NCBI GenBank assembly: GCA_024743115.1 | Contig: JANSXC010000015.1 | Span: 96,560 to 160,559, forward strand | DNA: 64,000 bases | Reading direction: 5' to 3' | From: a bacterium | GTDB lineage: Bacteria > Planctomycetota > UBA1135 > UBA2386 | Shown here: one piece after another, positions 36,131-45,317 of the stretch | Position numbering within the stretch: the first letter of the stretch is position 1 | Layout of the letters: every line of letters starts with the position of its first letter | Position numbers and translations under genes: made by a program | The notes under the pieces: generated by a model | Told to the model about the DNA's origin: nothing | Database searches by the model: none | The model's input: only the letters and a program-made list of their open reading frames with translations

Positions 36131-37774
36131 ATGCCCGATCGTGCGCGCATGCGTCTCCGCCTCGTTGCCGTGGCCCTCGGCGTGCTCGCGCCGGTCCTCA
36201 GCGGTCAGGATCGCGATACGGTCCGCGTGTTCCTCTTCGCGGGCCAGTCCAACATGGAGGGCGCGGACTCCAAGGTTGCGGACATCGAGCGCTTCCCGCC
36301 GTTTCACGGCCTCGGCGAGCCGCAGAAGAAGGTGCGCTTCGCCTACTGCATCGGCCGCGAGGACAAGACCCGTTCGGATGGCTGGGAAACGCTCGGGCCC
36401 GTCAAGGGCATGGTCGGTCCGGAGTTGAGCTTCGCGCGGCGGGTCGCAACGGTGACCAAGGCGCCGATCGCGATCATCAAGGTCGCCGCTGGCGGCACGA
36501 CCCTCGGCGGCGACTGGAATCCCGATGAGCCGCAGGGCTTCGAGCTCTATCCGCTCGCGCTCGAGTTCGTGAAGGACCGGCTCGCCGAGCTGAAGAAGCG
36601 CAAGGTGCGTTACCGCATCGAGGGCTTCCTGTGGCACCAGGGCGAGAACGACATGTTCGTGAAAGAGTTCATGCCGGTGTACGGCAAGAACCTGAAGAAC
36701 TACCTCGCATGCTGGCGCCGCGACCTCGGCGTGCCCGACCTGCGTTTCTACATCGGCGAGCTCTGTACGAAAACGATCTGGGGCATGGACCTGCGGCCGC
36801 GCATGCACGCGATCGCGACGGGGCAGCGTGAAGTCACCGACGCCGACCCGCTCGCCGACTACGTCGAGACCGCGCACGTCGGCGTAGAGATCGGTGGTGG
36901 GGTTGGGCTGCACTACCATTACGGCACGCTCGGGCAGCTCGAACATGGTGAGAACTACGCCACCGCGTACCTGCGCAACACCGGCGAACTACCGGTGCGC
37001 GAGCGACCATTGAAGGCCTGGCCCTACGCAAGAGACAGCAAGGTGCGGCTCTTCGTGCTCGCCGGCCACCGCAACATGGAGGGTGAGCGCGCGTTCGTGC
37101 AGGAGTTGAAGCCGCGGTCGTTGAGGCGCGACGACCACACGATCGCATTCCGTTACAGCCTCGGCGACGGCTACCGGAAATCGGACGGCTGGGAGCCTCT
37201 CGGACCCGCCGGCTACTACGATACGTTCGGTCCCGAACTGTCCTTCGGCACGCGGCTGAAGCGGAAGGCGAAGGAACCGTTCGCGATCGCGAAGTTCACG
37301 CACAGCGGTTCGCAGCTGCTCGACTGGACGCCGACTGGCAGCATGGCGAAGCCACGCAATCTGTATCCGCGGTTCGTAGCCTTCGTAAGGGACGCCGTCG
37401 CTGATCTCGAGTCCCGCGGTCACGAAGTCGAGATCGCCGGGATCCTCTATCACGCGGGCGAGAACGACATGTCGTTCGGTCCGCACCGGAAGAACTTTGC
37501 GAAGCGTCTCCAGGAGCTCGTCGCGCAAACACGCCAGGATCTCGAGCTGCCCACGCTGCCCTGGTTCGTCAGCCAGCAGCGCCCGACGGATCACGAACGC
37601 GTGAACCGGATCGATGTCTCAAAAGCGATCGCGGAGGTCGCAGAGCGCGATGCGAACCTGGTCCGCGTCGAAGTGTTCGATCTTCCCGGTCAGGAACAGC
37701 AGCTGGTGATCCGCACGCCCGGCATCGTCGAGCTCGGGCAGCGGTTGGCTGATGCCTGGCTGGCGAGGCGCTAG
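36131..37774 (+). CDS. Tandem SASA (sialate O-acetylesterase-like) protein, second active site degenerate
   Basis: The ATG at 36131 is used; the ATG six codons later (36149) is equally able to start the signal peptide LRLVAVALGVLAPVLSGQ. The 547-residue product has two copies of the SGNH-hydrolase-like SASA domain. Copy one (about 30-290) has the nucleophile motif AGQSNMEG with Ser40 and, later, WHQGENDM as well as GLHYHYG near its end. Copy two (about 300-545) is aligned closely but its motif reads AGHRNMEG, so Arg314 replaces the nucleophile; it retains YHAGENDM. The first domain should remove acetyl groups from sialic acid or plant-type glycans outside the cytoplasm. The second is probably non-catalytic. 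Confidence 0.9.
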   Translation: MPDRARMRLRLVAVALGVLAPVLSGQDRDTVRVFLFAGQSNMEGADSKVADIERFPPFHGLGEPQKKVRFAYCIGREDKTRSDGWETLGPVKGMVGPELSFARRVATVTKAPIAIIKVAAGGTTLGGDWNPDEPQGFELYPLALEFVKDRLAELKKRKVRYRIEGFLWHQGENDMFVKEFMPVYGKNLKNYLACWRRDLGVPDLRFYIGELCTKTIWGMDLRPRMHAIATGQREVTDADPLADYVETAHVGVEIGGGVGLHYHYGTLGQLEHGENYATAYLRNTGELPVRERPLKAWPYARDSKVRLFVLAGHRNMEGERAFVQELKPRSLRRDDHTIAFRYSLGDGYRKSDGWEPLGPAGYYDTFGPELSFGTRLKRKAKEPFAIAKFTHSGSQLLDWTPTGSMAKPRNLYPRFVAFVRDAVADLESRGHEVEIAGILYHAGENDMSFGPHRKNFAKRLQELVAQTRQDLELPTLPWFVSQQRPTDHERVNRIDVSKAIAEVAERDANLVRVEVFDLPGQEQQLVIRTPGIVELGQRLADAWLARR

Positions 37775-37807
37775 CTCGATCGCTCGCCGGAAAGACCACG
37801 GGGGGAG

Positions 37808-37816
37808 TGCTAGAGT
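37808..37816 (+). promoter_or_regulatory. Possible extended -10 element before the RraB-like gene
   Basis: TGCTAGAGT fits an extended -10 (TG-n-TAnnnT) and ends six bases before the ATG at 37823, so transcription could begin at or next to the start codon. The same word with one change, TGCTAGACT, occurs before the next gene. No clear -35 box is seen. Confidence 0.4.
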
Positions 37817-37822
37817 ACCGTG

Positions 37823-38149
37823 ATGACAGCTTTTCCGAACGACGAGAATGGTGATGTCTTGCGCCGCATGTTGGCTTCGGGAGATGACCTGACCCGGGCA
37901 CGCGAGATCGAGTTCGTGCACGTGATGCCCAACGAGAGCGCGGCTCACGCTATGGCCAAGGCTGCTGGCGAGCTCGGCTACTCCGCGAGTGCCTTCTGCG
38001 ACGAGGAGAGCGGGGACTGGGAGGTCGTGTGCTTCGTCGAGATGGTGCCCACGCACGAGGGCATCACGAAGTTCGAGGCCGATCTGGCCGAGCTCGCGAG
38101 CCGATTCGGTGGGCGTGCCGATGGTTGGGGGTGCTTCGAGTCGGAGTAG
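37823..38149 (+). CDS. RraB-like ribonuclease E inhibitor family protein
   Basis: The 108-residue acidic cytoplasmic protein has the RraB fold pattern: an N-terminal helix with DENGDVLRRMLASGDDL, the R-E-I-E-F-V-H-V strand, a helix (AHAMAKAAGELGYSA), a second strand with WEVVCFVEMVPTHEGIT and the family-typical end RFGGRADGWGC. E. coli RraB binds the C-terminal region of RNase E and alters which transcripts are cleaved. Whether this organism's RNase E has a partner site is unknown. It is a single gene between two secreted-protein genes and has no ribosome-binding site, consistent with a leaderless transcript. The family call is good; the function is inferred. Confidence 0.8.
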   Translation: MTAFPNDENGDVLRRMLASGDDLTRAREIEFVHVMPNESAAHAMAKAAGELGYSASAFCDEESGDWEVVCFVEMVPTHEGITKFEADLAELASRFGGRADGWGCFESE

Positions 38150-38227
38150 GCTGCGGTCCGCGTGCCGATTGCTCCGCGCCGCAACTTCCTGCGGGTGTCT
38201 GTTCATCGGCGCGGCCGAGGTCAGGGT

Positions 38228-38236
38228 TGCTAGACT
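38228..38236 (+). promoter_or_regulatory. Possible extended -10 element before the sortilin-like gene
   Basis: TGCTAGACT fits an extended -10 and lies 33 bases before the GTG start at 38269. It matches the element before the RraB-like gene in eight of nine bases. A following GGAG is well placed for ribosome binding. Confidence 0.4.
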
Positions 38237-38268
38237 CGGGGTCTCGAACCCCTCAGACCGGAGTTGCC

Positions 38269-40665
38269 GTGTTTGCCTTTCGTCTCGTTCTGATCGGCGC
38301 TGCCTTGGCGTCCTTATCTCCCCGACTCTCAGCACAGTCGCCCGAATTGAACGAAGTCCGCGGGCTGCGGGCCGAGGTGCGGGCCATGCGGGCCGAGATC
38401 GCGCGGTTGCGCGCGCCCGTGGACCCGACGCCGCCGACGCCGGCGAAACAGCGCTTGTCGTGGTATCGCGCTCATGAGCGCATGGCGAGCAGTTCGCCGC
38501 ACAAGGATCGCAAGTGGCACTTCCTCGGGCCTGACAACGTCAGCGGCCGCGTGACGGATATCGCATCGCCCTTGCCGCGCGGTCGCAGTCCGGTGCTGTA
38601 TGTCGCGACGGCGAGCGGCGGCGTCTGGCAGACGGCGAACGAAGGCACGACCTGGCAGCCGATCTTCGAGCACGGGCCGTCGACGGCGATCGGTGAGATC
38701 ACGATCGACCCGCAGAACCCGGATGTGATCTGGGTCGGAACAGGGGAGGCCAACATCTTTCGCAGTTCGATGGCCGGCACCGGGGTGTACGTGTCACGCG
38801 ACGCGGGGAAGACGTGGCAACACCGCGGGCTGGCCGCGACCCACACGATTGCGCGGATCGTCGTGGATCCGACCGATTCGAATACGGTCTGGGTAGCGGC
38901 GTCGGGTCGCGAGTGGACGGACAACAAGGAGCGCGGGGTCTACAAGACGACCAACGGCGGCGCGAGCTGGCAGCGCGTGCTGCACGTGAGCGATCGCGCG
39001 GGTGCAATCGATCTCGCGATGGATCCGCGGCAGCCCGACGTGGTCTATGCGTCGACGTGGCAGCGCATCCGCAAGCGCTGGAACGACCCGCGCAATGAGC
39101 CTGGCTACGACGAGAGTGGGGTCTGGAAGACGGTTGATGGTGGCAAGAAGTGGCGGCCGATCAACGAGGGTCTGCCCGAGCCGAAGTATCGCGGCCGAAT
39201 CGGCATCGATCTGTGTCAGGCGCAGCCGGACACGCTCTATGCGTTCGTCGATTGCTACGAGATCACCGATGCGCCGCCGCCGCGCGGCGAGGACTCGTAC
39301 GGCCGGGAGCGCAAGGGCGCCATCGAGGGGGCGCAGATCTATCGTTCTGACGACGGCGGCAAGAGCTGGCGGCGCACGAGCAAGGCCGATCGCTTCATGC
39401 GCGGCGCGTGCGCGACCTACGGCTGGGTGTTCGGTCAGGTGCGTGCGCACCCGGTCGACCCCGACACCGTTTACATGATGGGACTCGGGCTCAGTGTGTC
39501 GAACGACAGCGGCGAGTCGTGGCGGCGGTTGCGCGGCATGCACGGCGATCACCACGCCCTGTTCATCGACCCGGAGCAGCCGAACTACCTGGTCAACGGC
39601 AACGATGGTGGCGTCGCGATCAGCTGGGACGGTGGTGCCAACTGGCGAACGTCCTACGACGAGCTGCCGGCCGTGCAGTTCTACAACGTCGGCTACGACA
39701 TGGCGGAGCCGTTCCATGTCTACGGCTCGATCCAGGATCACGGCAGCCGCCGCGGCACCGTGCTCATCAGTTCGAACCGCAAGCGCATTCGTGGGCGCGA
39801 CTGGCAGAACACTTCGGGCGGCGAAGCGTCGCGACATCAGGTCGACGATGCGTCGGGCACGCTGTATTCGACGGGTTTCTACGGCAACCTGTTCCGCACC
39901 GATCTCGCGACGGGCAAGCGTACGCGTATCAAGCCGAAGGATCCGAAGGGCGGGCCGCCGTTGCGCGGCCAATGGTTGGCGCCGTTCCTGCTGTCGCCGC
40001 ACAACCCGCAGATCGTCTATCACGGGATGAACCATCTGTTCCGCTCGTTCGACCGCGGGGACTCGTGGGAGCAGATCAGCCCTGATCTCAGTTATGCCGA
40101 CCCGGACGAGATCGGGGACATCCCGTACCAGACGATCTTCGCGATCGCCGAGTCGCCGCAGCACTTCGGCGAGCTGTACGTCGGCACCGACGATGGACGG
40201 GTGCATCGCACGATGGACGGCGGCAGGAACTGGCAGGAGATCACGCGGGGTCTCGCGCCGCATCGTTGGATCTCTCGGATCGTCGCCTCGCAACATGACG
40301 ACGGCACCGTCTATGTCGCGCAGAACGGCAAGCGCAACGACGACTTCGCCGCGTATCTGTGGCGTTCCGTCGATCGCGGCGCGACCTGGCAGGACATCAG
40401 CAAGGGTGTGCCCAGCGGTCCGATCAACGTGATTCGCGAGGACCCTGAGAACGCGGACATCCTCTACGTCGGCACCGACATCGGCGTGTACGTCTCGACC
40501 GATCGCGCGCGCAGCTGGCACGTGCTCGGCGAGTTGCCGTCGACGTTCGTGCACGATCTGATCGTGCACCCGCGTGACGGCGTGCTCGTCATCGCGACGC
40601 ACGGTCGCGGGATGTATGCGATGGACGTACGGCCGTTGCGCGAGTCGGTCGAGGGCGACGAGTAG
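38269..40665 (+). CDS. Secreted sortilin/VPS10-like BNR-repeat protein
   Basis: The start is a GTG at 38269 with GGAG five bases before it; it gives a signal peptide (LVLIGAALASLSPRLSAQ). The 798-residue product has a short coiled coil (LRAEVRAMRAEIARLRA) and then a large propeller with at least seven Asp-box repeats of the S-x-D-x-G-x-T-W type, for example SRDAGKTWQH, TTNGGASWQR, TVDGGKKWRP, SDDGGKSWRR and SVDRGATWQD. This is the sortilin/VPS10 and xyloglucanase-like group of ten-bladed propellers. Their catalytic Asp pair for glycoside hydrolysis cannot be located with confidence, so a binding rather than an enzymatic role is possible. Cell-surface or extracellular location is expected. Confidence 0.88.
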   Translation: MFAFRLVLIGAALASLSPRLSAQSPELNEVRGLRAEVRAMRAEIARLRAPVDPTPPTPAKQRLSWYRAHERMASSSPHKDRKWHFLGPDNVSGRVTDIASPLPRGRSPVLYVATASGGVWQTANEGTTWQPIFEHGPSTAIGEITIDPQNPDVIWVGTGEANIFRSSMAGTGVYVSRDAGKTWQHRGLAATHTIARIVVDPTDSNTVWVAASGREWTDNKERGVYKTTNGGASWQRVLHVSDRAGAIDLAMDPRQPDVVYASTWQRIRKRWNDPRNEPGYDESGVWKTVDGGKKWRPINEGLPEPKYRGRIGIDLCQAQPDTLYAFVDCYEITDAPPPRGEDSYGRERKGAIEGAQIYRSDDGGKSWRRTSKADRFMRGACATYGWVFGQVRAHPVDPDTVYMMGLGLSVSNDSGESWRRLRGMHGDHHALFIDPEQPNYLVNGNDGGVAISWDGGANWRTSYDELPAVQFYNVGYDMAEPFHVYGSIQDHGSRRGTVLISSNRKRIRGRDWQNTSGGEASRHQVDDASGTLYSTGFYGNLFRTDLATGKRTRIKPKDPKGGPPLRGQWLAPFLLSPHNPQIVYHGMNHLFRSFDRGDSWEQISPDLSYADPDEIGDIPYQTIFAIAESPQHFGELYVGTDDGRVHRTMDGGRNWQEITRGLAPHRWISRIVASQHDDGTVYVAQNGKRNDDFAAYLWRSVDRGATWQDISKGVPSGPINVIREDPENADILYVGTDIGVYVSTDRARSWHVLGELPSTFVHDLIVHPRDGVLVIATHGRGMYAMDVRPLRESVEGDE

Positions 40666-40678
40666 CGCGAGCTACTCG
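40659..40678. terminator. Bidirectional hairpin spanning two convergent stop codons
   Basis: CGAGTAGC, a GCGA tetraloop and GCTACTCG form a perfect 8-bp stem. It contains the TAG stop of the plus-strand sortilin-like gene and the TAG stop of the minus-strand thioesterase gene. It can serve both transcripts, although no T-tract is present. Confidence 0.55.
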
Positions 40679-41094
40679 GTCGGCGCGACCTGGATGATCG
40701 CGTCGATCTCGGGTGGCATCGTCGCTGCGCGAAGGTTGCCGTCTTCGTCCTTCGCGATGCATACCGCAGCGACCGAGCCACGCGCGACCTCCACGCCGTC
40801 GAGCAAGAAGCGCGTCTCGTAGACGATCGCCTTGCTGCGCTTCTCCCGTACGCGCAGGTGCAGCTCGACCTCGTCCTGATAGCGCAGTGGCCGCGCATAG
40901 CTGCACGTCGCCTCGCGGCGCGCCCAGCCGAAGTTGCCGGTCTTGGTGTCTCCGTGCACCGAGTGGCCGAGCGAGCGGAAGAACGCGTGCTCGACCTCCT
41001 CCATGTAGCGGAAGTAGTTGGAGAAGTGCAGGATCCCGGCCATGTCCGTCTCGGCGAACGTGACCTCGCGGCGCATGCGGAACTCGTGGGCCAT
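40672..41094 (-). CDS. Hotdog-fold acyl-CoA thioesterase (YbgC-like)
   Basis: The 140-residue cytoplasmic protein fits the 4-hydroxybenzoyl-CoA thioesterase/YbgC group: FAETDMAGILHFSNYFRYMEE near the N-terminus carries the active-site Asp of the T-D-x-x-G motif and the long hotdog helix. The strands RPLRYQDEVELHLRV and KAIVYETRFLLDG follow. It should hydrolyse acyl-CoA thioesters; chain length is not predictable. It precedes the radical SAM gene on the same strand order (the SAM gene is upstream by 23 bases), so the two are likely cotranscribed, for no reason that is obvious. Confidence 0.9.
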   Translation of the reverse strand: MAHEFRMRREVTFAETDMAGILHFSNYFRYMEEVEHAFFRSLGHSVHGDTKTGNFGWARREATCSYARPLRYQDEVELHLRVREKRSKAIVYETRFLLDGVEVARGSVAAVCIAKDEDGNLRAATMPPEIDAIIQVAPTE

Positions 41095-41117
41095 GGTCGT
41101 CGTGAGTCGCGTCGTCC

Positions 41118-42467
41118 TCAGGCGTAGCGGACGGCGCGGTGCTCGGCCGGGAAGAAGTCGTGCAAGAGGCGGTCGATCTGCAGCATGCCGTGCCGGGCGA
41201 CGGTGATGCGGCGGCCGTCGATCGCCATGAAGCCGTCGCCGACGTGCTGTTGGAGCGGTTCGGCGAAGCGCTCACGTACGTCGATGCCGAACTTGGTCTC
41301 GAAGTAGCTCGTGTCGATCGCGCCCAACTTGAGCTGCAGGATGAACTCACGGATCAGGCGTTGATCGTCGGTCAGCGGCAGGGCGCGGTGGATCGGGAGC
41401 TCGCCGCGTTCGACCCGTTCGACGTAGGGCAGGAAGTCGTGCTCGTTCTGGAAGTGCACGCCGTTGAGGTGGGAGAACGACGCCACGCCGAGGCCAAGCA
41501 GATCGGCGCCGTGCCACAGGCCGTCGCGATAGAGGAACGTCGCTTCGCCGCGCGCCGCGGTGTAGGCGCTACCGATGTAGTAGCCGGCGCCCTCGAGCGC
41601 CGCGAACGCCTCGTCGACCCAGCGCCGCTTCGTCGCCCAGTCAGCCACGGGTGCGACGGCCTCGCCGTTTGCCTTCATCCGTCGCGCGACGGTCGTGTTG
41701 AACGGGATCTCCATCTGGTAGATCGTGACGCTGTCGGGCTGCAGCTCGAGTGTGCGCTCGATGCACCGCTGCCAGTTGTCGTCGGTCTCGCCGACCATGC
41801 CGGCGATCAGGTCGATGTTGATCTGCCGGAAGCCGACGTCGCGGGCGGTGTCGTAGGCGCGGTCGATCTCTTTCGCGCGGTGGGCGCGGTTGTTGAGTTC
41901 GAGGATCTCGGGATCGAAGTTCTCGACGCCCAGGCTCAGCCGCGTGATGCCGAGATCCTTCAGCGCCTTGATCTTCTTCTCCTGCAGCGTGCCGGGCTCG
42001 CACTCGAACGTGATCTCGCGCGCGGTGTCGTGCCAGGGCAGGTGCTCCTGGATCCCGCCGAACAGCGCGGTGAGCTGGTCGACGGACAGGTAGCTCGGCG
42101 TGCCGCCGCCGAAGTAGACGAAGTCGAGCGGTCGGCCCGCGATCGCGCGTTGGGTCGCGTAGGCCTCGGCTTCGGCGACGACCGCGCTCGTGTAGCGCCG
42201 CACTTCGTCGCTGTTCTTGTCCGTGTAGACCCGGAAATAGCAGAAGTCGCACCGCTTGCGGCAGAACGGGATGTGGACGTAGAGGCCGAGTGACGTTTCT
42301 GGTGCCGGCGGACGGTCGAGGCGTTCTTTGGCCGCTGCGGCGAAATCCTGCTGCCACACCGAGAACGGTGGGTAGTTGGAGACGAAGTAGTTGCCTGTCG
42401 TCGTGGCTGCGGCCCGCGACGACTCGGACTCACGCGCGTCGTCAGGGTTGGTGGGGTCGGGCGCCAT
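41118..42467 (-). CDS. HemN/HemW-like radical SAM protein
   Basis: This 449-residue protein carries the radical SAM cluster motif in [14 protein letters not shown] (Cys69, Cys73, Cys76) together with the GGGTPSYLS segment and the family's [20 protein letters not shown] block. The C-terminal winged-helix region ([20 protein letters not shown]) is typical of oxygen-independent coproporphyrinogen III oxidases and the heme chaperone HemW. The aromatic residue after the CxxxCxxC motif is Tyr rather than the Phe common in HemN, and an N-terminal extension of about 60 residues is present. Genuine oxidase activity versus a HemW/HutW-like role cannot be decided. A divergent flavoprotein gene begins 118 bases away. 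Confidence 0.88.
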   Translation of the reverse strand: MAPDPTNPDDARESESSRAAATTTGNYFVSNYPPFSVWQQDFAAAAKERLDRPPAPETSLGLYVHIPFCRKRCDFCYFRVYTDKNSDEVRRYTSAVVAEAEAYATQRAIAGRPLDFVYFGGGTPSYLSVDQLTALFGGIQEHLPWHDTAREITFECEPGTLQEKKIKALKDLGITRLSLGVENFDPEILELNNRAHRAKEIDRAYDTARDVGFRQINIDLIAGMVGETDDNWQRCIERTLELQPDSVTIYQMEIPFNTTVARRMKANGEAVAPVADWATKRRWVDEAFAALEGAGYYIGSAYTAARGEATFLYRDGLWHGADLLGLGVASFSHLNGVHFQNEHDFLPYVERVERGELPIHRALPLTDDQRLIREFILQLKLGAIDTSYFETKFGIDVRERFAEPLQQHVGDGFMAIDGRRITVARHGMLQIDRLLHDFFPAEHRAVRYA

Positions 42468-42585
42468 GAAGCGGATCCTATCGGGCCCGCGGCCGCTTCG
42501 CGCAACCCCGCTCCTGAGAATGCGCGGTGTCAGATTCTCGTCCCGGGCCTTGGGTTACGGCGGCCATGTACGATCATGCGAAGCT

Positions 42586-43815
42586 GTGACCCAGTCCTCG
42601 CGAAGCTATGACGTCGTTGTGATCGGGGGCGGCCCCGCGGGTGCCGCCGCCGCTGGCCTGCTGGCGCGCGAGGGCCATGCGGTCGCGCTGTTCGAGCGGC
42701 AGTCGTTTCCGCGCTTCCATGTCGGTGAGTCGCTCGTGCCGGCGGTCAACCTGACCCTCGAACGGCTCGGCGTTCGCGATCGGATGGACGAGATCGGCTT
42801 CGTGCAGAAGCACGGCGTGCAGTTCTTCACCAAGAGCGGTCCGAGTCGGCCGTTCTACTTCTCGGAAGTGGAGGACCCGCGGATGCACGGCACGTGGCAG
42901 GTTCTGCGCAGCGAGTTCGATCGCATGATGCTCGAGCATGCGCGGTCGTGCGGAGCGCACGTCGAGACGGATACGCCGGTCGTGCATGCGCTGCGCGACG
43001 GTTCGGCGGTGACCGGAGTGCGGGTCCGGCATCTCGACGAGAGCGAGCAGAACGTCGAGGCGCGCATCGTGCTCGATGGCTCGGGTCAGAAGGGCGTGAT
43101 CGCTGCGGATCTGACGCAACACGAGGGTGTGCCCGGACTCGAGAACACGGCGGTCTACGCCCACTACAAGAACGTCCAACTCGATCCCGGCAAGGACGCG
43201 GGCAACACCATCATATTCCGGCTCGATGGCGCGTCCTGGATCTGGTTGATCCCGCTGCAGGGTGTGGTGAGCATCGGCCTCGTCACGTCGGCGCGGGAGA
43301 TCCTGCGCTTCGGCGAGAACCGCAACGAGATCCTCGACAACGCGATCGCTCAGTCGCCGCACCTGCAGGCGCGGCTGCAGGGCGCCACGCGCGCTGGCGA
43401 GGTGCGGGTTGCGCGCGATTTCAGCTACCGGGCACAGGTCGACGGTGGGGCCGGCTGGGCGTTGATTGGCGATGCGCTCGGCTTCATCGATCCCGTCTAC
43501 TCGACAGGTCTGTTGCTCGCGATGAAGTCCGCCGAGGCCGCTGCGCTCGAGGCGATGTGTCGGCTCGCAGGCGACGCCGCCCACCCCGACATGCGGGGCT
43601 TCTCGGCCGGTTGGCGCGAGGCGTTCGATCGCTTCCTGCCGCTCGTGCGGGCCTTCTACACCGAGGACTTCCGATTCGGTGAGATCAGCAAGGAGCCGGC
43701 GCATCGCCAGGGACTGGTCGATCTGCTCACCGGCATCACCGAAACGCAGGAGGCGGTCGGTGTCACCGAGTTGATTCGTCGGGCCCTCGGTGATGATGTT
43801 GGGGCGATGAAGTAG
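42586..43815 (+). CDS. FAD-dependent halogenase-like / tryptophan-halogenase family oxidoreductase
   Basis: A GTG at 42586 starts a 409-residue protein immediately before its first strand; earlier in-frame codons belong to the divergent intergenic region. The N-terminus is a Rossmann FAD site (YDVVVIGGGPAGAAAAG and an acidic end at LFER). GESLVPAVNLTLERLG, FVQKHGVQFF, the WIWLIPL segment and GDALGFIDPVYSTGLLLAMK all match the flavin halogenase/geranylgeranyl-reductase-like group. The WxWxIP-type motif is a halogenase marker, but the family also contains many non-halogenating members. No dedicated flavin reductase lies nearby. Substrate unknown. Confidence 0.87.
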   Translation: MTQSSRSYDVVVIGGGPAGAAAAGLLAREGHAVALFERQSFPRFHVGESLVPAVNLTLERLGVRDRMDEIGFVQKHGVQFFTKSGPSRPFYFSEVEDPRMHGTWQVLRSEFDRMMLEHARSCGAHVETDTPVVHALRDGSAVTGVRVRHLDESEQNVEARIVLDGSGQKGVIAADLTQHEGVPGLENTAVYAHYKNVQLDPGKDAGNTIIFRLDGASWIWLIPLQGVVSIGLVTSAREILRFGENRNEILDNAIAQSPHLQARLQGATRAGEVRVARDFSYRAQVDGGAGWALIGDALGFIDPVYSTGLLLAMKSAEAAALEAMCRLAGDAAHPDMRGFSAGWREAFDRFLPLVRAFYTEDFRFGEISKEPAHRQGLVDLLTGITETQEAVGVTELIRRALGDDVGAMK

Positions 43816-43842
43816 CCGCCAACCTGCAACGGAGCTTCCGCC

Positions 43843-45276
43843 ATGAACTGCCGCTCGATCCCACTCGCTCTTTCCGCTGCTCTGCTCACGGTCCCTGTCG
43901 CTGCGCAGGACTGGCCCGGCTGGCGTGGTCCGGCCTACAACGGCACGGCCAGCGCGTCGGGCCTGCCGACCGACTTTTCACCCGAGAAGCGGGTGCGCTG
44001 GGCGCTCGATCTGCCCGGCCCGGGTGCGAGCACCCCGATCGTGGTCGGGAACCGGGTCTTCCTGAGTTCGACGGACGTGAAGCGCGATCGCCTGATGGCA
44101 ATGTGCATCGACCGCACGAGCGGCGAGGTGCGGTGGTCGCACGATGCCGGCAGCGGCTTCAAGGATCTCGAGACCGCGACGCGGATCGCGCGCATCGACT
44201 GGACCAAGACGACGTATGCCAGCCCGTCGCCCGTGACCGATGGCGAACGCGTGATCTTCTTCTTCGGCAACGGCGATCTCGTCGGCTACGACCTCGACGG
44301 CAGCGAGCTCTGGCGCCGCAACATCCAGCAGGAGTACGGCAAGTTCGCGTTCAACTGGACGTTCTCGGCGAGCCCGACGCTGTTCGACGGCACGCTCTAT
44401 TTGCCAGTGCTGCAGCGCGACGTGCCGATCGTGCGCAAGCGTCGCGGTGGCGGGCGGAGTCGCGTTGGGAGCGGCGGCGGCAAGCCGGCGGCGAAGAAGC
44501 CGGCAGCGGAAGAGGCGAAGCCGAAGCCGATCGAGTCGTTCATCCTCGCCATGGATCCGGCGACGGGCAAGACGCGCTACAAGCACGTGCGCCCGTCTCC
44601 GGCCAAGGTCGAGTCGCTCGAGAGCTACACGTCGCTCGTGCCGTTCAAACCGACGAACGGTAAGCAGCAGATGCTGTTGGTCGGCGGTGACGTGCTTACG
44701 GGACACGATCCGAAGACCGGCGAGGAGCTCTGGCGCTGGGGCACCTGGAACGAAGGGCACCGCGAACGCTTCTGGCGGCTCGTCCCGACCGTGGTGACCG
44801 GCGAGGGCATGGCGCTGGTCTGTGCACCGAAGAAAGCGCCGGTCTATGCCATCAAGCTCGGCGCCGACGGCATGCCGGCCGAGACGCCGCTGGCGTGGCG
44901 CAGCGAGGGCCGGCGGAACCCCGTGTCGAGCGACGTGCCGACCCCGGCGTTCTTCGACGGGCACTTCTACGTTCTCAGTGACGTGCGCAGCGCGTTGTCC
45001 AAAGTGCGCGCGCGTGACGGCGAGGTCATCTGGACCTCGGCTCTGCCGAAGGATCATCGCTGGCGCAGTTCGCCGACGGTCGCCGACGGCAAGGTCTGGC
45101 TGATGAATCACAATGGCCTGGTCGTCGTCGTTGATGCCGCCGGTGGCGACGTCGTGCACCAGGTCGCGATGGCCGGGGAGGACGACGACTACATCCGCAG
45201 CTCGCTCGTCGTTGCGCACGACAGCTTGTTCGTGCGAACGAACTTCAAGCTGTTCTGCATCGGTCAGGTCGACTGA
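43843..45276 (+). CDS. Secreted PQQ-like beta-propeller protein
   Basis: This 477-residue protein has a signal peptide (LALSAALLTVPVAAQ) and the DWPGWRGPAYNGTAS motif, followed by blades such as CIDRTSGEVRWSHDA and AMDPATGKTRYKHV. A long Lys/Ala/Gly-rich low-complexity insertion (near residues 198-228) interrupts the middle of the propeller. It starts 27 bases after the halogenase-like gene on the same strand and is probably cotranscribed with it. It belongs to the same paralogue group as the minus-strand propellers although it lies outside their operon. Confidence 0.9.
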   Translation: MNCRSIPLALSAALLTVPVAAQDWPGWRGPAYNGTASASGLPTDFSPEKRVRWALDLPGPGASTPIVVGNRVFLSSTDVKRDRLMAMCIDRTSGEVRWSHDAGSGFKDLETATRIARIDWTKTTYASPSPVTDGERVIFFFGNGDLVGYDLDGSELWRRNIQQEYGKFAFNWTFSASPTLFDGTLYLPVLQRDVPIVRKRRGGGRSRVGSGGGKPAAKKPAAEEAKPKPIESFILAMDPATGKTRYKHVRPSPAKVESLESYTSLVPFKPTNGKQQMLLVGGDVLTGHDPKTGEELWRWGTWNEGHRERFWRLVPTVVTGEGMALVCAPKKAPVYAIKLGADGMPAETPLAWRSEGRRNPVSSDVPTPAFFDGHFYVLSDVRSALSKVRARDGEVIWTSALPKDHRWRSSPTVADGKVWLMNHNGLVVVVDAAGGDVVHQVAMAGEDDDYIRSSLVVAHDSLFVRTNFKLFCIGQVD

Positions 45277-45317
45277 CCGCGCGTCGCGCTGCGGGCCAGC
45301 TCAGAGCCTGAGCCGGT

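Noticed and set aside
38794..40602. A 602-codon minus-strand open frame
   Set aside because: Antisense to the sortilin-like gene, whose repeats and signal peptide are unambiguous.
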